A stretch of 64,000 nucleotides of DNA. Source: Fidelibacterota bacterium (GTDB lineage Bacteria; Fidelibacterota; Fidelibacteria; Fidelibacterales; Fidelibacteraceae). The notes under the pieces were generated by a model that worked only from the letters and a program-made list of their open reading frames with translations, was not told the origin of the DNA and did not search any database. Position numbers and translations under genes: made by a program. Location: assembly GCA_030156395.1 (NCBI GenBank), contig JASGMP010000002.1:18183-82182 (forward strand). Direction: 5' to 3'. Below are positions 34,270 through 44,101 of this stretch, piece by piece; the stretch's first letter is position 1; each line of letters starts with the position of its first letter.

Positions 34270-35055
34270 ATGAAAGGCCCCATCTTGATATTGATCTGTA
34301 TGCTTTATCTGGCAGGATGTGCGTCTATCCGGCCGCCAGAGCCGTATATTCCCGAATATACACCTCATGTATTTACTACCGGGACAGATTCACTACCTTA
34401 CCGCTTACTGGAACCGGTTAAACCCCGGCGGGGCGAACTGTATCCTCTGGTTGTCTTTCTTCACGGATCCGGAGAACGGGGAAATGACAATACCCGGCAG
34501 TTAACTCATGGAACCTACCTGTTTCAAAAACCTGAAAATGTTAAAAATTACCCCTGTTTTGTCTTGGCTCCCCAGTGTCCTGAAGGCAGCCGCTGGGTCG
34601 AAGCAACATGGGATTCTTCCGTCCACCACATGCCTGAAAATCCTTCAAAACCCCTAAAAATGGTCCACGATCTGGTCGTGAAACTCACAGAAACCCTTCC
34701 TATTGATCCGGACCGGATATATGTGACCGGTCTGTCCATGGGAGGATTTGGCACCTGGGATATGCTGGCACGCTGGCCGGATCTGTTTGCAGCAGGAGTC
34801 CCCATTTGCGGAGGTGGTGATACATCCACAGCACCCCGGATTGCCCATATCCCGGTATGGATTTTCCACAGTTCGGATGATGGAGTGGTCCCGGTGGAAT
34901 TATCCCGCTCTATGGCCTTGGCTCTTGAAAAAGCCGGTGCCACATTCAGGTATACGGAATACAACGATGCGGGACATGGTTCCTGGGAACCGGCGTATGA
35001 AGAACCGGAGATGCTCCCCTGGTTGTTTTCACATAAAAAATCCCAAAGTAAATAA
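34270..35055 (+). CDS. Lipoprotein alpha/beta hydrolase (prolyl-oligopeptidase-like)
   Basis: A lipobox, YLAGC with Cys17, ends the short signal, so the protein is predicted to be lipid-anchored. The hydrolase fold shows VFLHGSGERGNDNTRQ, the nucleophile Ser156 in GLSMGGFGTWDML, Asp in HSSDDGVVPV and His in DAGHGSWEPAYEE. This pattern matches secreted esterases or peptidases of the phospholipase/carboxylesterase type. The substrate is not predictable. It follows the DUF1460 gene by 15 bp, so both may act on envelope material. Confidence 0.88.
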   Translation: MKGPILILICMLYLAGCASIRPPEPYIPEYTPHVFTTGTDSLPYRLLEPVKPRRGELYPLVVFLHGSGERGNDNTRQLTHGTYLFQKPENVKNYPCFVLAPQCPEGSRWVEATWDSSVHHMPENPSKPLKMVHDLVVKLTETLPIDPDRIYVTGLSMGGFGTWDMLARWPDLFAAGVPICGGGDTSTAPRIAHIPVWIFHSSDDGVVPVELSRSMALALEKAGATFRYTEYNDAGHGSWEPAYEEPEMLPWLFSHKKSQSK

Positions 35056-35058
35056 AGT

Positions 35059-35763
35059 TTACATACCGAAATAGATCATCATCTGTAAAACCGGGGCCAT
35101 AATCTTTAGTAATTCACCATCAAACCCGTTGGAAACGGTAACCCTGTCGTTGACTTTCCATTGATCCGTACTGACGGCCATCAAAAGAAGTCCTCCGTTG
35201 ATTCTCATACCGGATCTTCGGGAAAACTGGTACAGGAAAGAGAGTTGAGGCATGAGGGTGGGAATTTTCCGGGCAGTCAGTTTAGTTGCTGTGAGGGGAC
35301 CTACAAAGAGTGTGGTCCAGTCCCGGGTGGGGCTTGATTCAAAATACTCGGCAGAGAGGGCCGTGACACCTCCAGATAGATTCAGGGCAAGCTGCGTGTG
35401 ATAAGAGAAGGGGATAATTCCTTCGAGAAAGAGAAAACCGCTCACCTGTGAAAACACCGCATAGCGGATCATCCCTCCAGATGCTTCTGAATTTTCCGCT
35501 GTGCCGGCCAGAAGTGAGGCACCAATCCGCCAGCGATCATTGATATCCCCCCACCCCTGGAGTCCGTGAAAATAACGGTTTCCGGAGAAATCACAGCTCA
35601 TATTCATCCCTGGAAAACCGAACTCATTTGCATCATAAATGACCAGTGTAGGGGCATAACCAATGCCACCACCCCTGAATTCTTCATAAAACTCGGTAGA
35701 TCCGAAAAGGGGCATGGACAAGGTGAAAATGAGCACGGAAAATAAAAATATTTTTTTCATCAT
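35059..35763 (-). CDS. Secreted beta-barrel-like protein, paralogue B
   Basis: ATG 35763 overlaps the stop of the preceding gene (TAATG) and opens a signal peptide (KKIFLFSVLIFTLSMPLFGS). The mature protein alternates polar and hydrophobic residues with many aromatic ends, as in outer-membrane barrels, and closes with MIYFGM. It shares pattern with the upstream gene (GGxxYxPxL at the N terminus, then HGLQGW here against HGVEGY there). I do not recognise a named family. Membrane location is inferred. Confidence 0.7.
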   Translation of the reverse strand: MMKKIFLFSVLIFTLSMPLFGSTEFYEEFRGGGIGYAPTLVIYDANEFGFPGMNMSCDFSGNRYFHGLQGWGDINDRWRIGASLLAGTAENSEASGGMIRYAVFSQVSGFLFLEGIIPFSYHTQLALNLSGGVTALSAEYFESSPTRDWTTLFVGPLTATKLTARKIPTLMPQLSFLYQFSRRSGMRINGGLLLMAVSTDQWKVNDRVTVSNGFDGELLKIMAPVLQMMIYFGM

Positions 35764-36488
35764 TACAATCCTAACATAAGTCCCAGATGAATACCCGGTG
35801 AATAGACAGACATTTCCACGCCATCCCCAAGGGGAATATGTCCGTTGATGGTCCATCCGGACTGTGGATAGCGGCTCACCAGCAAGGAAGTGGACATTTC
35901 AAAACCCAGACGATCCATGATACGGTATTTTAGGGAGATATATGGTTTAAGACAGGCGCGGATTCCTGAATCCATTGTCGTACATGTCAGAGGGCTTATC
36001 CGGGCATCTGCCAGTTCATTCCAGGCGGGAACCCTTTTTACGGCGGAGTAATGGATCCGGAAACGATTCAGTCCGAAACTTCCCCCCACCAATACTTCAA
36101 AACGCCGTCCTGCAGGCACGCCCCATTCAACAAAAGCGGCGACACCAGCCAGATCGGCACCGGCAAAAAGTGAGGTGTCCTGGGCCATACCCGAAAAATT
36201 TTTTTCACCGCCAAATACCTCCACACCCAGCGAGGTATTCCCCACAAAGTGCAGATATCCTTCCACACCGTGTAAAATCCAGATCCCTGTCAAATCCTCA
36301 CCGGTCCAGCTTGTATTTCCGCCGCGATACATATCCGGCAAATTCTGAAAACCCTCTCCACGAAGATTTAAAATGGAGGGGATATAGGAAATACCTCCCT
36401 CAAAAACATTCCCTTCATCGGCAGGCAAATAGCGAAAAAAAATGAGCACAATACTTAAGATATAGAAGAAATCACGCAGTGCTTTCAC
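35763..36488 (-). CDS. Secreted beta-barrel-like protein, paralogue A
   Basis: The start is GTG at 36488, with GGA about nine bases upstream; an N-terminal signal ends near residue 24 (LPADEG). The 241-residue protein has amphipathic strand-like stretches and an outer-membrane-style end (GIHLGLMLGL). It is homologous to the downstream gene with which it shares a TAATG junction, so the pair looks like a tandem duplication. Function is unknown. Confidence 0.7.
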   Translation of the reverse strand: MKALRDFFYILSIVLIFFRYLPADEGNVFEGGISYIPSILNLRGEGFQNLPDMYRGGNTSWTGEDLTGIWILHGVEGYLHFVGNTSLGVEVFGGEKNFSGMAQDTSLFAGADLAGVAAFVEWGVPAGRRFEVLVGGSFGLNRFRIHYSAVKRVPAWNELADARISPLTCTTMDSGIRACLKPYISLKYRIMDRLGFEMSTSLLVSRYPQSGWTINGHIPLGDGVEMSVYSPGIHLGLMLGL

Positions 36489-36676
36489 GGATCATTCCAA
36501 TCAATTATTCATGGACATATTAAATTTAGCGGGATAAACGGCCATATATCAATATAAATTCTTGTGACCATCTGCGATTTTCCTTGATTTTCAAGGGGTG
36601 TGAGCCTACATTTATAAGGTTGAATATATTTCGGTTAAATATCAATCTTCATTAAGCTATACCTGAGTGGAAGCCT

Positions 36677-39600
36677 ATGAAACAAACCCTGATGGTTCTT
36701 TTGCTTACACTTGCTCTTGTGAGCAGTGTTGTTGCTTCTCCGGTATGGAAAATCCCCATCAACGGCAGTTCGGTGGACAAATGGGAAATTATTGAAAGCC
36801 TAAGTGACGACCAATCACTTGTCACGGCTGTGTTACTCTCTCCGGCTTCCCGATTTAGGGGAAAATCCACCCTGATAGTCTATCATTTGGACGAGCAAAC
36901 CGGTGTAACAGAAATCTGGCGTACGGCATATCCCGATGATCGGCAGGGAATGTTCAGTGATTTTGCCATAACCGATTTGAACGAAAATGGTCGACCCGAA
37001 ATATGTCTCCTACTGAATAACGATGTGGTTCCCCGTGGAATGGATGAAGCAGACTGGTTTCGGGTGTTTGAATGGACGGGTGATGCTTTTCCCAATACGC
37101 CCACAAGCCTCGTATCCCTCAGGGTGGACCGGTTTACTCGGGCTCAGCCGGTAAAAATCGTACCCGGTCATTATACCACCTCCGATGAGACCGAACTGGC
37201 CATTTTATTTCGTGGATCACTCCGTAAGATTTTTATTTTAAGAGAAAACGGAGGTATACAAAATAAGGACTGGTCTCTAGGTCCAGAAATCAGTTCGGGA
37301 GATTTCCTGTCAGAAGCAGGAAAACTCGATTTTTCTGTGGTTTACTGGGATCGGAAACCTCTGGCGGATATCATATTCACCATGCAAAATATTTCTGATA
37401 AGTCCTATGATTTCACCCTGGTGACCCTTCAGAATGGAAAAAGTATTGAAAAAGCCCGGTTAAGTACAGCAGGTAAATCTTTTCCCGCCCAATCTCTTCG
37501 GTTTGAAACACTGAAACCTTTTCCGGACAGTCGTGAAGATGTGTTACTGATCAATGAACAAAACCGGGGTGCCCTGATTAGAAACGATACGGAAAAAGGG
37601 CTTGTCTTTTTACCTTTGGATATGAAGGGTCCCCTGACCCGGATGGATACAGACGGCCGGTCCCTACTTACCTTTTATCGCGATTCGGTCCATGTGTTTA
37701 AAAAGGACCGTGAAACGGGACAATATATACTCCGAAGATCGCAACATATCTCTTTTGAACCGACAGAGGGCTATGCATATGCTCCTGCTCAGAGCCGGAT
37801 TTTTGCCGCCGGGACAGATGCAGCGAATCGTGTGTTGACATTGAGTCCTCTGGTTTCTGAAATACCCGATGAAGAAATTATTGGGATGGTAGACAGGGAA
37901 AATATGTTGGTGGAACTGAAATCCCTTTTGGATACAAGTAAAAACAAGCCGCAGAATGTGGGCCTTCAGAAAACAGATTGGGGGGATTCCCTGGTGATCA
38001 TCCCCGCTGAAACACCGGATACAGATATCATGACCCGGGTCCGAAATCGCCGTATGGCTTTTGACGCCATCCTGGAACCCGGTGAGATCTTTTCAAGAAC
38101 CGTCGCGCTGGATCAGCTGGATCCCGGCTCTTTAAATCTGGAATGGATTGCTCCTGAAGGAGCTGTATACAATCTCAGGACCGGCCTTATTACCTGGAAA
38201 ATCATGCCGGAACAACTGGATTCCCATGCCATCTATCTTTCAATCAGTGATAAAAAAGATACCAGCCGCACCATCTGGTCCGTCTATGTAAACGATCCGG
38301 TAAAAATTGTAAACAAGGAGCGGCTTTTAACAACCCCGGTGAACAAAACCTTTTCTTTCCAAGTGGAACTCCGTGACAATAATTCAAATCCTGAATTTCA
38401 ATTTGAATTAAAGGGGCTTGAAAAGGGGTTCATCACGAAAAAGGGCATGGTACACTGGACTCCCGGGTTGGATAACCTGGATGAAAACATCGCAACTGTC
38501 CACGTAACAGATGGCTTTTCCATTGATTCGGCACGTTTTATGATTTATGTCAATGATCCGGTAGAAATTGTTTCATCCCCCACCTCCGTGGTGTTACCGG
38601 TTCAGAAGCCCTGGGTTTACCCGGTAGCCGTTCAGGATCGCAATCAAGCCAATCTGTATGAATTTACTTTTGATAGACCAGTCACTATAAAACCGGAGCA
38701 AATTTTATCTAAAGAGGCACTTTCAGTGGCACGTGAAGGGGAACCGGATCGTTATGTGAATGTCCGCCCGGTAATTGAAAATATCACTTACTATGGAAAA
38801 AACCTGCTGGTAACCCTGACAGGAAATGAGGAAAAGGAAAAGATAACCCTGGGAGAGATTCTGGCAGGATGTTTGGAGCGTCCGGTACAAAATCTACCTC
38901 CTTACACCGTCCGTCAGGTGAAAAGTGTCCGGTTTACCCTGGATAACAACGCCCCTAAGGGAATGGAGATATCCCCTGAAGGGCTTATCAAATGGGTACC
39001 GGATATAAGTCAGCTGGACAGCCATCAGGTTATTGTGACTGCCAGTGATGATTTGTCATCAGATGAACAGCAATTAAAACTGTACGTCAACAGTCCGCCG
39101 AAGATTGTATCCGAGCCTATGGATAAAATTCTCATGCCCGGAGATATGTTTGGATACACATGCAAGGTGGTAGATAAAAATACCGATGCCCGCATCCGAT
39201 TTTCCATCGGCAGGCAATCCCCCCCGGCACATGTGGACAGCCTGGGACGTGTTGTGTGGAGTGTAGGTGAAGACGATTATGATTACCATCAATTGACGGT
39301 CATCGCCCATGACGGGTTTGCGGCCGATTCCATCCGGATAATGTTGTATGTAAATGACCCGGTCCGGATAATCCCACCTCCGTCGCTGGTGGCTTTTACA
39401 GACAGCCTTTGGACATATCCTCTGCAATATGAAGACAAAAATGCCACCCATTTGTACCGCATCCAGGTAGAACATGAAGATGAATTTTCCCAGATAGACC
39501 GTCAGATAAAAACCTTTCTCCGCAGACAATCGGTACCGGTGATGCAGTCGAGCCAGAAAGACACGGAAACGGTGGATGTCCGACCCGCTGTCCGGCATCT

Positions 39601-40519
39601 ATACCATGCAGGACCTGATCTTTTTGTGGAAGTGAATCCCGAATATGCGGGAAAAATATCCCTTCGGGAAATTTTTGCCGGTATTTTGGGAAAACCCGTG
39701 GAATATCTGCCCCTTCATAAAATCTGGCGGGATAAAACGGTGGAATTTGTTCTGATTGAGGGTCCGGAAGGGCTCGGCGTGAGTGCTGAGGGAGAACTCC
39801 GGTGGACACCAAAATCATTTCAATTCGGGACCTATCCCGTGACAGTCCGTGCGACTGATGCCATTGTTTCTGATACCCTCACGTTCCAGGTCTACGTGAA
39901 CAGTCCGCCACACATCGTATCCGTCCCTGAAAACATTGTCCATCACGGAGATATATGGCAGTATCCCGTTGAAATTGAGGATTTAAACGCCGAACAGGAG
40001 ATGGAACTCCGCCTGGTTTCCGCGCCCAAAGGGGTAAAGCTTTATCCTTCCACAAAAACCATTATGTGGTCACCCGATATCAGCCAAAAAGGATTCTGGC
40101 CTGTTGAGATCGAAGTCAGTGACGGATATCAGACAGACCGCCAGTCCTTTAAGGTGTTTGTCAACATTCCACCTGAAATTACATCCAAACCCATTCTGGT
40201 GGCTTTGACAGGATATGATTATTCCTATCAAATCACCGCTGAGGATCTGAACGGGGACAAAGTCCGGTATAAAGCTGTCAAGATGCCCCGTTGGGCTGAA
40301 TTGAACGAACAGACGGGGTTAATCACGTGGAAACCCCGGAATAGCGAGCGGGGTATGAACACATTCCGGATTGAGTGTATCGATGCCCATCAAAAAGCGA
40401 CTATCCATGAATTTGATGTACAGGTTTTTGAGGATCCCTCCTCCAAAAAATTCAGTATTGCCATCTTTCCCCTGATGATCACCTTTACCGGTATTATCGT
40501 TGTGGCGGTACTCTTATAA
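36677..40519 (+). CDS. Large secreted Ig-like repeat protein with C-terminal membrane anchor
   Basis: A signal peptide (residues 1-20) precedes a region to about residue 430 resembling a beta-propeller (FAITDLNENGRPEICLLLNN resembles FG-GAP units). Ig/cadherin-like domains follow, each ending in a YVNDPV or YVNSPP linker; these linkers fall near residues 536, 623, 801, 889, 1071 and 1157. Two of the units are double length because of a related insert (contexts VNVRPVIENITYYG and VDVRPAVRHLYHAG). A hydrophobic helix (1262-1280) ends the protein right after SSKK. Adhesion or envelope organisation is plausible, but no specific function is recognised. It is a single-gene unit followed by a likely terminator. 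Confidence 0.85.
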   Translation: MKQTLMVLLLTLALVSSVVASPVWKIPINGSSVDKWEIIESLSDDQSLVTAVLLSPASRFRGKSTLIVYHLDEQTGVTEIWRTAYPDDRQGMFSDFAITDLNENGRPEICLLLNNDVVPRGMDEADWFRVFEWTGDAFPNTPTSLVSLRVDRFTRAQPVKIVPGHYTTSDETELAILFRGSLRKIFILRENGGIQNKDWSLGPEISSGDFLSEAGKLDFSVVYWDRKPLADIIFTMQNISDKSYDFTLVTLQNGKSIEKARLSTAGKSFPAQSLRFETLKPFPDSREDVLLINEQNRGALIRNDTEKGLVFLPLDMKGPLTRMDTDGRSLLTFYRDSVHVFKKDRETGQYILRRSQHISFEPTEGYAYAPAQSRIFAAGTDAANRVLTLSPLVSEIPDEEIIGMVDRENMLVELKSLLDTSKNKPQNVGLQKTDWGDSLVIIPAETPDTDIMTRVRNRRMAFDAILEPGEIFSRTVALDQLDPGSLNLEWIAPEGAVYNLRTGLITWKIMPEQLDSHAIYLSISDKKDTSRTIWSVYVNDPVKIVNKERLLTTPVNKTFSFQVELRDNNSNPEFQFELKGLEKGFITKKGMVHWTPGLDNLDENIATVHVTDGFSIDSARFMIYVNDPVEIVSSPTSVVLPVQKPWVYPVAVQDRNQANLYEFTFDRPVTIKPEQILSKEALSVAREGEPDRYVNVRPVIENITYYGKNLLVTLTGNEEKEKITLGEILAGCLERPVQNLPPYTVRQVKSVRFTLDNNAPKGMEISPEGLIKWVPDISQLDSHQVIVTASDDLSSDEQQLKLYVNSPPKIVSEPMDKILMPGDMFGYTCKVVDKNTDARIRFSIGRQSPPAHVDSLGRVVWSVGEDDYDYHQLTVIAHDGFAADSIRIMLYVNDPVRIIPPPSLVAFTDSLWTYPLQYEDKNATHLYRIQVEHEDEFSQIDRQIKTFLRRQSVPVMQSSQKDTETVDVRPAVRHLYHAGPDLFVEVNPEYAGKISLREIFAGILGKPVEYLPLHKIWRDKTVEFVLIEGPEGLGVSAEGELRWTPKSFQFGTYPVTVRATDAIVSDTLTFQVYVNSPPHIVSVPENIVHHGDIWQYPVEIEDLNAEQEMELRLVSAPKGVKLYPSTKTIMWSPDISQKGFWPVEIEVSDGYQTDRQSFKVFVNIPPEITSKPILVALTGYDYSYQITAEDLNGDKVRYKAVKMPRWAELNEQTGLITWKPRNSERGMNTFRIECIDAHQKATIHEFDVQVFEDPSSKKFSIAIFPLMITFTGIIVVAVLL

Positions 40520-40545
40520 TCTATAAAACTATCCTCCTTTTATCC

Positions 40546-40584
40546 CTCAGCTCATGAAAAGCCATGAAGCTGAAGGTTTGTTTT
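40546..40584 (+). terminator. Probable terminator of the Ig-like protein gene
   Basis: TCAGCTCATG (from 40547) pairs with CATG-A-AGCTGA with one bulged base, followed by a T-rich stretch (TTTGTTTTA). It lies 27 bp after the stop and about 50 bp before the etfB start. Confidence 0.55.
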
Positions 40585-40635
40585 ATTAAATTTTAAAGTT
40601 TTAAACATGACTGGAATTCATGAAAGGAGAGACCT

Positions 40636-41430
40636 TTGAATATTCTTGTGTGCATCAAGCAGGTTCCCGGAACAACTGAGGTGGATTTAGATGAAAAGAC
40701 CGGTGTTTTAAAGCGGGACGGCATTGATTCCAAAATGAATCCATACGATTTATATGCCATTGAAACAGCCCTGAAGATCCGGGAAACACAGGGAGGAAAA
40801 ATAAAAGTTTTAAGTATGGGACCTCCGCAAGCAGCCCAGGTTATCCGTGAAGCCTATATGATGGGTGTGGACGAAGGGGCTTTATTAACAGACCCAAAAT
40901 TTGCAGGAGCTGATGTGCTTGCTACGGCCTATACCCTTTCTCAGGGAATCCGGAAAATGGGGGATTTCGATTTGCTTCTCTGCGGTAAAATGACAACGGA
41001 CGGGGACACGGCCCAAGTGGGTCCGGAAATTGCCGAATTCTTACAAATCCCCCATGTATCCAATGTCCGGAAAATTCTTTCTATGGATGAAAAGGCTATT
41101 ACTGTTGAAATGGACATGCCCGAAACAGTCGAAATTCAGGAAGTTTTGTTTCCCTGTCTCATCACGGTGGAAAAAGACATTTATACACCCAGGCTCCCCT
41201 CCTTTAAGTTAAAATTGAAAACGCAGACGAAGGAAATTCCCCATATCACTCTCCAAGATTTGGAAGACCAGGATATATATCATTATGGGCTAAACGGTTC
41301 GCCCACACAGGTTCTGAAGATCTTTCCTCCACCCAAAAAAGAGGTGAGTGAAGTATGGACAGGAACCGGTGAGGAACTGGCAAGACGATTGGCGGAAAAA
41401 CTTAAAGAACTGAAATTTATTCGGGAGTAA
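40636..41430 (+). CDS. etfB: Electron transfer flavoprotein beta subunit (LctB-like)
   Basis: EtfB carries the nucleotide that, in bifurcating complexes, is an electron-splitting FAD. The start is TTG 40636 with AAGGAG six bases upstream. MNILVCIKQVPGTTEVDLDE, KMNPYDLYAIETALKIRE, and the GKMTTDGDTAQVGPEIAEFL block are family features. The 264-residue length is usual. The gene order etfB-etfA-glcD equals lctBCD of Acetobacterium woodii, whose complex oxidises lactate with NAD while oxidising reduced ferredoxin. The gap to etfA is 2 bp. Confidence 0.93.
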   Translation: MNILVCIKQVPGTTEVDLDEKTGVLKRDGIDSKMNPYDLYAIETALKIRETQGGKIKVLSMGPPQAAQVIREAYMMGVDEGALLTDPKFAGADVLATAYTLSQGIRKMGDFDLLLCGKMTTDGDTAQVGPEIAEFLQIPHVSNVRKILSMDEKAITVEMDMPETVEIQEVLFPCLITVEKDIYTPRLPSFKLKLKTQTKEIPHITLQDLEDQDIYHYGLNGSPTQVLKIFPPPKKEVSEVWTGTGEELARRLAEKLKELKFIRE

Positions 41431-41432
41431 TC

Positions 41433-42641
41433 ATGGCAAAAATCATCATACATCAGGAGAACATCAAAAATCCCGAAGAGCTAGTAGACGTATGTCCATT
41501 CAATGCCATTGAATACACAAACGAGTATTTGAGTATCAATGCCGCCTGCAAGATGTGCAAGATTTGTGTTAAAAAATATCCAGATGTCTTTGAATATGTA
41601 GAAGAAGAACAGCCCCAGGTAGACAAATCGGCCTGGCGGGGCATTGCCGTCTACGCAGATCATGTGGAGGGAGACATTCATCCCGTCACGTTTGAACTTT
41701 TAGGAAAAGCCAGGGAAATGGCAGCAAAAATCGGCCATCCCATATACTGTCTGATGATGGGAGACCACATTTCAGACAAGGCAGAGGAACTCCGGCATTA
41801 CGGTGCCGATAAAATATTTGTTTATGATAAACCGGAGCTCAAAGACTTTCGGATTGAGCCTTATACCGCTGTTTTTGAGGATTTCATCAACAAAGTTCGG
41901 CCTTCCATCGTTTTGGTGGGCGGAACCACAGTGGGGCGGTCTTTGGCGCCTCGGACAGCTGCAAGGTTCCGGACGGGACTCACGGCGGACTGTACCATTC
42001 TGGATGTCCAGGACAACACCGATTTGGATCAGATACGGCCTGCCTTTGGCGGTAACATCATGGCTCATATCCATACACCGAATCACCGGCCTCAGTTTGC
42101 CACAGTCCGGTATAAAATATTTGACGCACCGGAACGAACGGAAAATCCTTCGGGTGAATTGGTGATAGAGGATATTCCATCCCAACGCCTGAAGAGCCGT
42201 ATCCGGGTCCTGGAAGTCCGAAAAAAAGACAAAGTTCAGTCTATCGAAGATGCCGAAGTCATTGTTGTTGCCGGTAAAGGGGTTAAAAAAGAGGCCGATT
42301 TATCCATGATTCGTGAACTGGCAGACCGGTTAGGCGGCATGATGGCCACCACGCGGCCCCTGATTGAAGCCGGCTGGACAGACCCCCGGACCCAAATCGG
42401 CCTAAGCGGGCGGACAGTAAAACCCAAACTCATTATTACATGTGGTGTTTCCGGATCGGTCCAATTTGTCGCCGGCATGAACAACTCAGAAAATATCATC
42501 GCCATCAATACAGATCCGAAAGCAACCATCTTCGATATTGCCCATTATGCCATTATCGGGGATATCTATGAAGTCATTCCCGCTTTATTGAAAAACCTGC
42601 CGGCCCCAGAAGGTCAGACTCACAAAGGAGATCCATCATGA
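41433..42641 (+). CDS. etfA: Electron transfer flavoprotein alpha subunit with N-terminal ferredoxin domain (LctC-like)
   Basis: The first 60 residues form a small iron-sulfur domain with four Cys (21 in VDVCPFNAI, then 39, 42 and 45 in CKMCKIC), enough for one [4Fe-4S] cluster. The Cys that usually closes a CxxCxxCxxxCP run is replaced by Tyr (KKYP). The Etf alpha part follows, with FAD-binding [35 protein letters not shown] and [16 protein letters not shown] near the C terminus. This architecture matches LctC of the lactate dehydrogenase/Etf complex. It is 2 bp from etfB and overlaps the next gene by 4 bp. Confidence 0.93.
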   Translation: MAKIIIHQENIKNPEELVDVCPFNAIEYTNEYLSINAACKMCKICVKKYPDVFEYVEEEQPQVDKSAWRGIAVYADHVEGDIHPVTFELLGKAREMAAKIGHPIYCLMMGDHISDKAEELRHYGADKIFVYDKPELKDFRIEPYTAVFEDFINKVRPSIVLVGGTTVGRSLAPRTAARFRTGLTADCTILDVQDNTDLDQIRPAFGGNIMAHIHTPNHRPQFATVRYKIFDAPERTENPSGELVIEDIPSQRLKSRIRVLEVRKKDKVQSIEDAEVIVVAGKGVKKEADLSMIRELADRLGGMMATTRPLIEAGWTDPRTQIGLSGRTVKPKLIITCGVSGSVQFVAGMNNSENIIAINTDPKATIFDIAHYAIIGDIYEVIPALLKNLPAPEGQTHKGDPS

Positions 42642-44041
42642 GTATCACATATAAACGGATAGATGCTGAAGACATTGAATTTTTAAAATCGGTCTGTGAC
42701 CCGGAACGGGTGATGACAGGTGAAGCAATTCATGAGGATTACAGTCACGACGAGCTGGCAAGCATACACCGTTATCCGGATGTGGTGGTGGAAGTGGAAA
42801 GCCGGGAAGAAGTTGCAGAGATTATGAAATACGCTTGGAAGAAGTGTATTCCCGTTACTCCGCGTGGACAAGGCACCGGATTAGTTGGGGCCGCCGTGCC
42901 GGTTAAAGGAGGTATACTTCTGAGCCTGGTGAGGATGAATAAAATCCTTGAACTGGATGAAGACAATCTGACCCTGACTGTTGAGCCGGGAGTTTTGCTG
43001 ATGGAAATCTCAAAATACGTGGAATCTCATGATCTTTTTTATCCTCCCGATCCTGCAGAAAAAAGTGCCACCATTGGAGGAAACATCAATACCAACGCCG
43101 GTGGAATGCGGGCTGTGAAATACGGAGTCACCCGGGATTTTATCCGGGGATTGGAAGTGGTGCTTCCCAACGGTGAAATAGTGGAAATGGGCGGAAAAAT
43201 TGTAAAAGACAGCTCCGGTTACAGCTTGAAGAATTTAATCATTGGTTCCGAGGGAACCCTTGGAATTGTGACGGCTGCCACCCTGCGGCTATTACCTCTG
43301 CCCCGGATTGCCATCAGCCTGCTGATCCCCTTCCTAACCCTGGAATCAGCCATCGGAACTGTGCCAAAAATCATCAAATCCAAAAATATACCCACAGCCA
43401 TCGAGTACATGGAGCGGCGGGTAATCCTGAATGCGGAAGATTATTTAGGGAAAAAATTTCCGGACGCCTCATCCGATGCCTATCTTCTGCTTACATTTGA
43501 CGGAAATACCCGGGAAGAAGTGGAAAAACAATATGAAAAGGTCGCCCAAATCTGCCTGGATGCCGGAGCCCTGGATGTTTTCATTTCAGATACCCCGGAA
43601 AGACAGGATTCAATCTGGAGTGCCCGGGGTGCTTTTCTGGAAGCCATCAAGGCATCTACTACAGAAATGGATGAATGCGATGTAGTGGTTCCCCGAAAAA
43701 ACGTCGCAACTTTTATCCGTTATACCCGCCAGATAGAAAAAGAGCTGGATATCCGCATTGCCAGTTTTGGACATGCCGGAGACGGGAATCTTCATGTCTA
43801 TCTGCTGAAGGATGAGATGGATGATGAAACCTACCGGAAAAAGCTGACAGCTGCCTTTGACCGGTTGTATAAAAAGGGTAAAGAACTGGGAGGACATGTA
43901 TCGGGTGAACATGGTATTGGTTACGCCAAACGGGAATACCTGAGAAAAACAACCGGTGATACTTATATGCAACTTTTACGCAATATAAAAACAGCCTTTG
44001 ACGCCAAAAACATCCTCAATCCAGAAAAAATCTGCGATTAA
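42638..44041 (+). CDS. glcD: FAD-linked lactate/glycolate dehydrogenase (GlcD/LctD-like)
   Basis: This is the FAD-dependent 2-hydroxyacid dehydrogenase of the complex. The PCMH-type FAD-binding domain shows [35 protein letters not shown] and [20 protein letters not shown]. The C-terminal domain has [13 protein letters not shown] and [17 protein letters not shown], which bind metal and substrate in this family. The 467-residue length is standard. It overlaps etfA (ATGA) with AAGGAG upstream. Lactate is the favoured substrate by synteny with lctD; glycolate remains possible. No lactate permease is adjacent. Confidence 0.92.
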   Translation: MSITYKRIDAEDIEFLKSVCDPERVMTGEAIHEDYSHDELASIHRYPDVVVEVESREEVAEIMKYAWKKCIPVTPRGQGTGLVGAAVPVKGGILLSLVRMNKILELDEDNLTLTVEPGVLLMEISKYVESHDLFYPPDPAEKSATIGGNINTNAGGMRAVKYGVTRDFIRGLEVVLPNGEIVEMGGKIVKDSSGYSLKNLIIGSEGTLGIVTAATLRLLPLPRIAISLLIPFLTLESAIGTVPKIIKSKNIPTAIEYMERRVILNAEDYLGKKFPDASSDAYLLLTFDGNTREEVEKQYEKVAQICLDAGALDVFISDTPERQDSIWSARGAFLEAIKASTTEMDECDVVVPRKNVATFIRYTRQIEKELDIRIASFGHAGDGNLHVYLLKDEMDDETYRKKLTAAFDRLYKKGKELGGHVSGEHGIGYAKREYLRKTTGDTYMQLLRNIKTAFDAKNILNPEKICD

Positions 44042-44046
44042 CAACA

Positions 44047-44072
44047 GAGAGACACAGGTACCTGTGTCTCTC
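44047..44072. terminator. 26-bp perfect palindrome after the etf-glcD operon
   Basis: Arms of 13 bases meet without a loop at GGTACC (44057-44062); the left arm begins GAGAGACACAGG. It lies 5 bp after the glcD stop. No T-run follows, so it is either a terminator without a tail or a protein-binding site. Confidence 0.5.
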
Positions 44073-44101
44073 CAAACCTTCAGCAACATTTAACTAAACG
44101 T

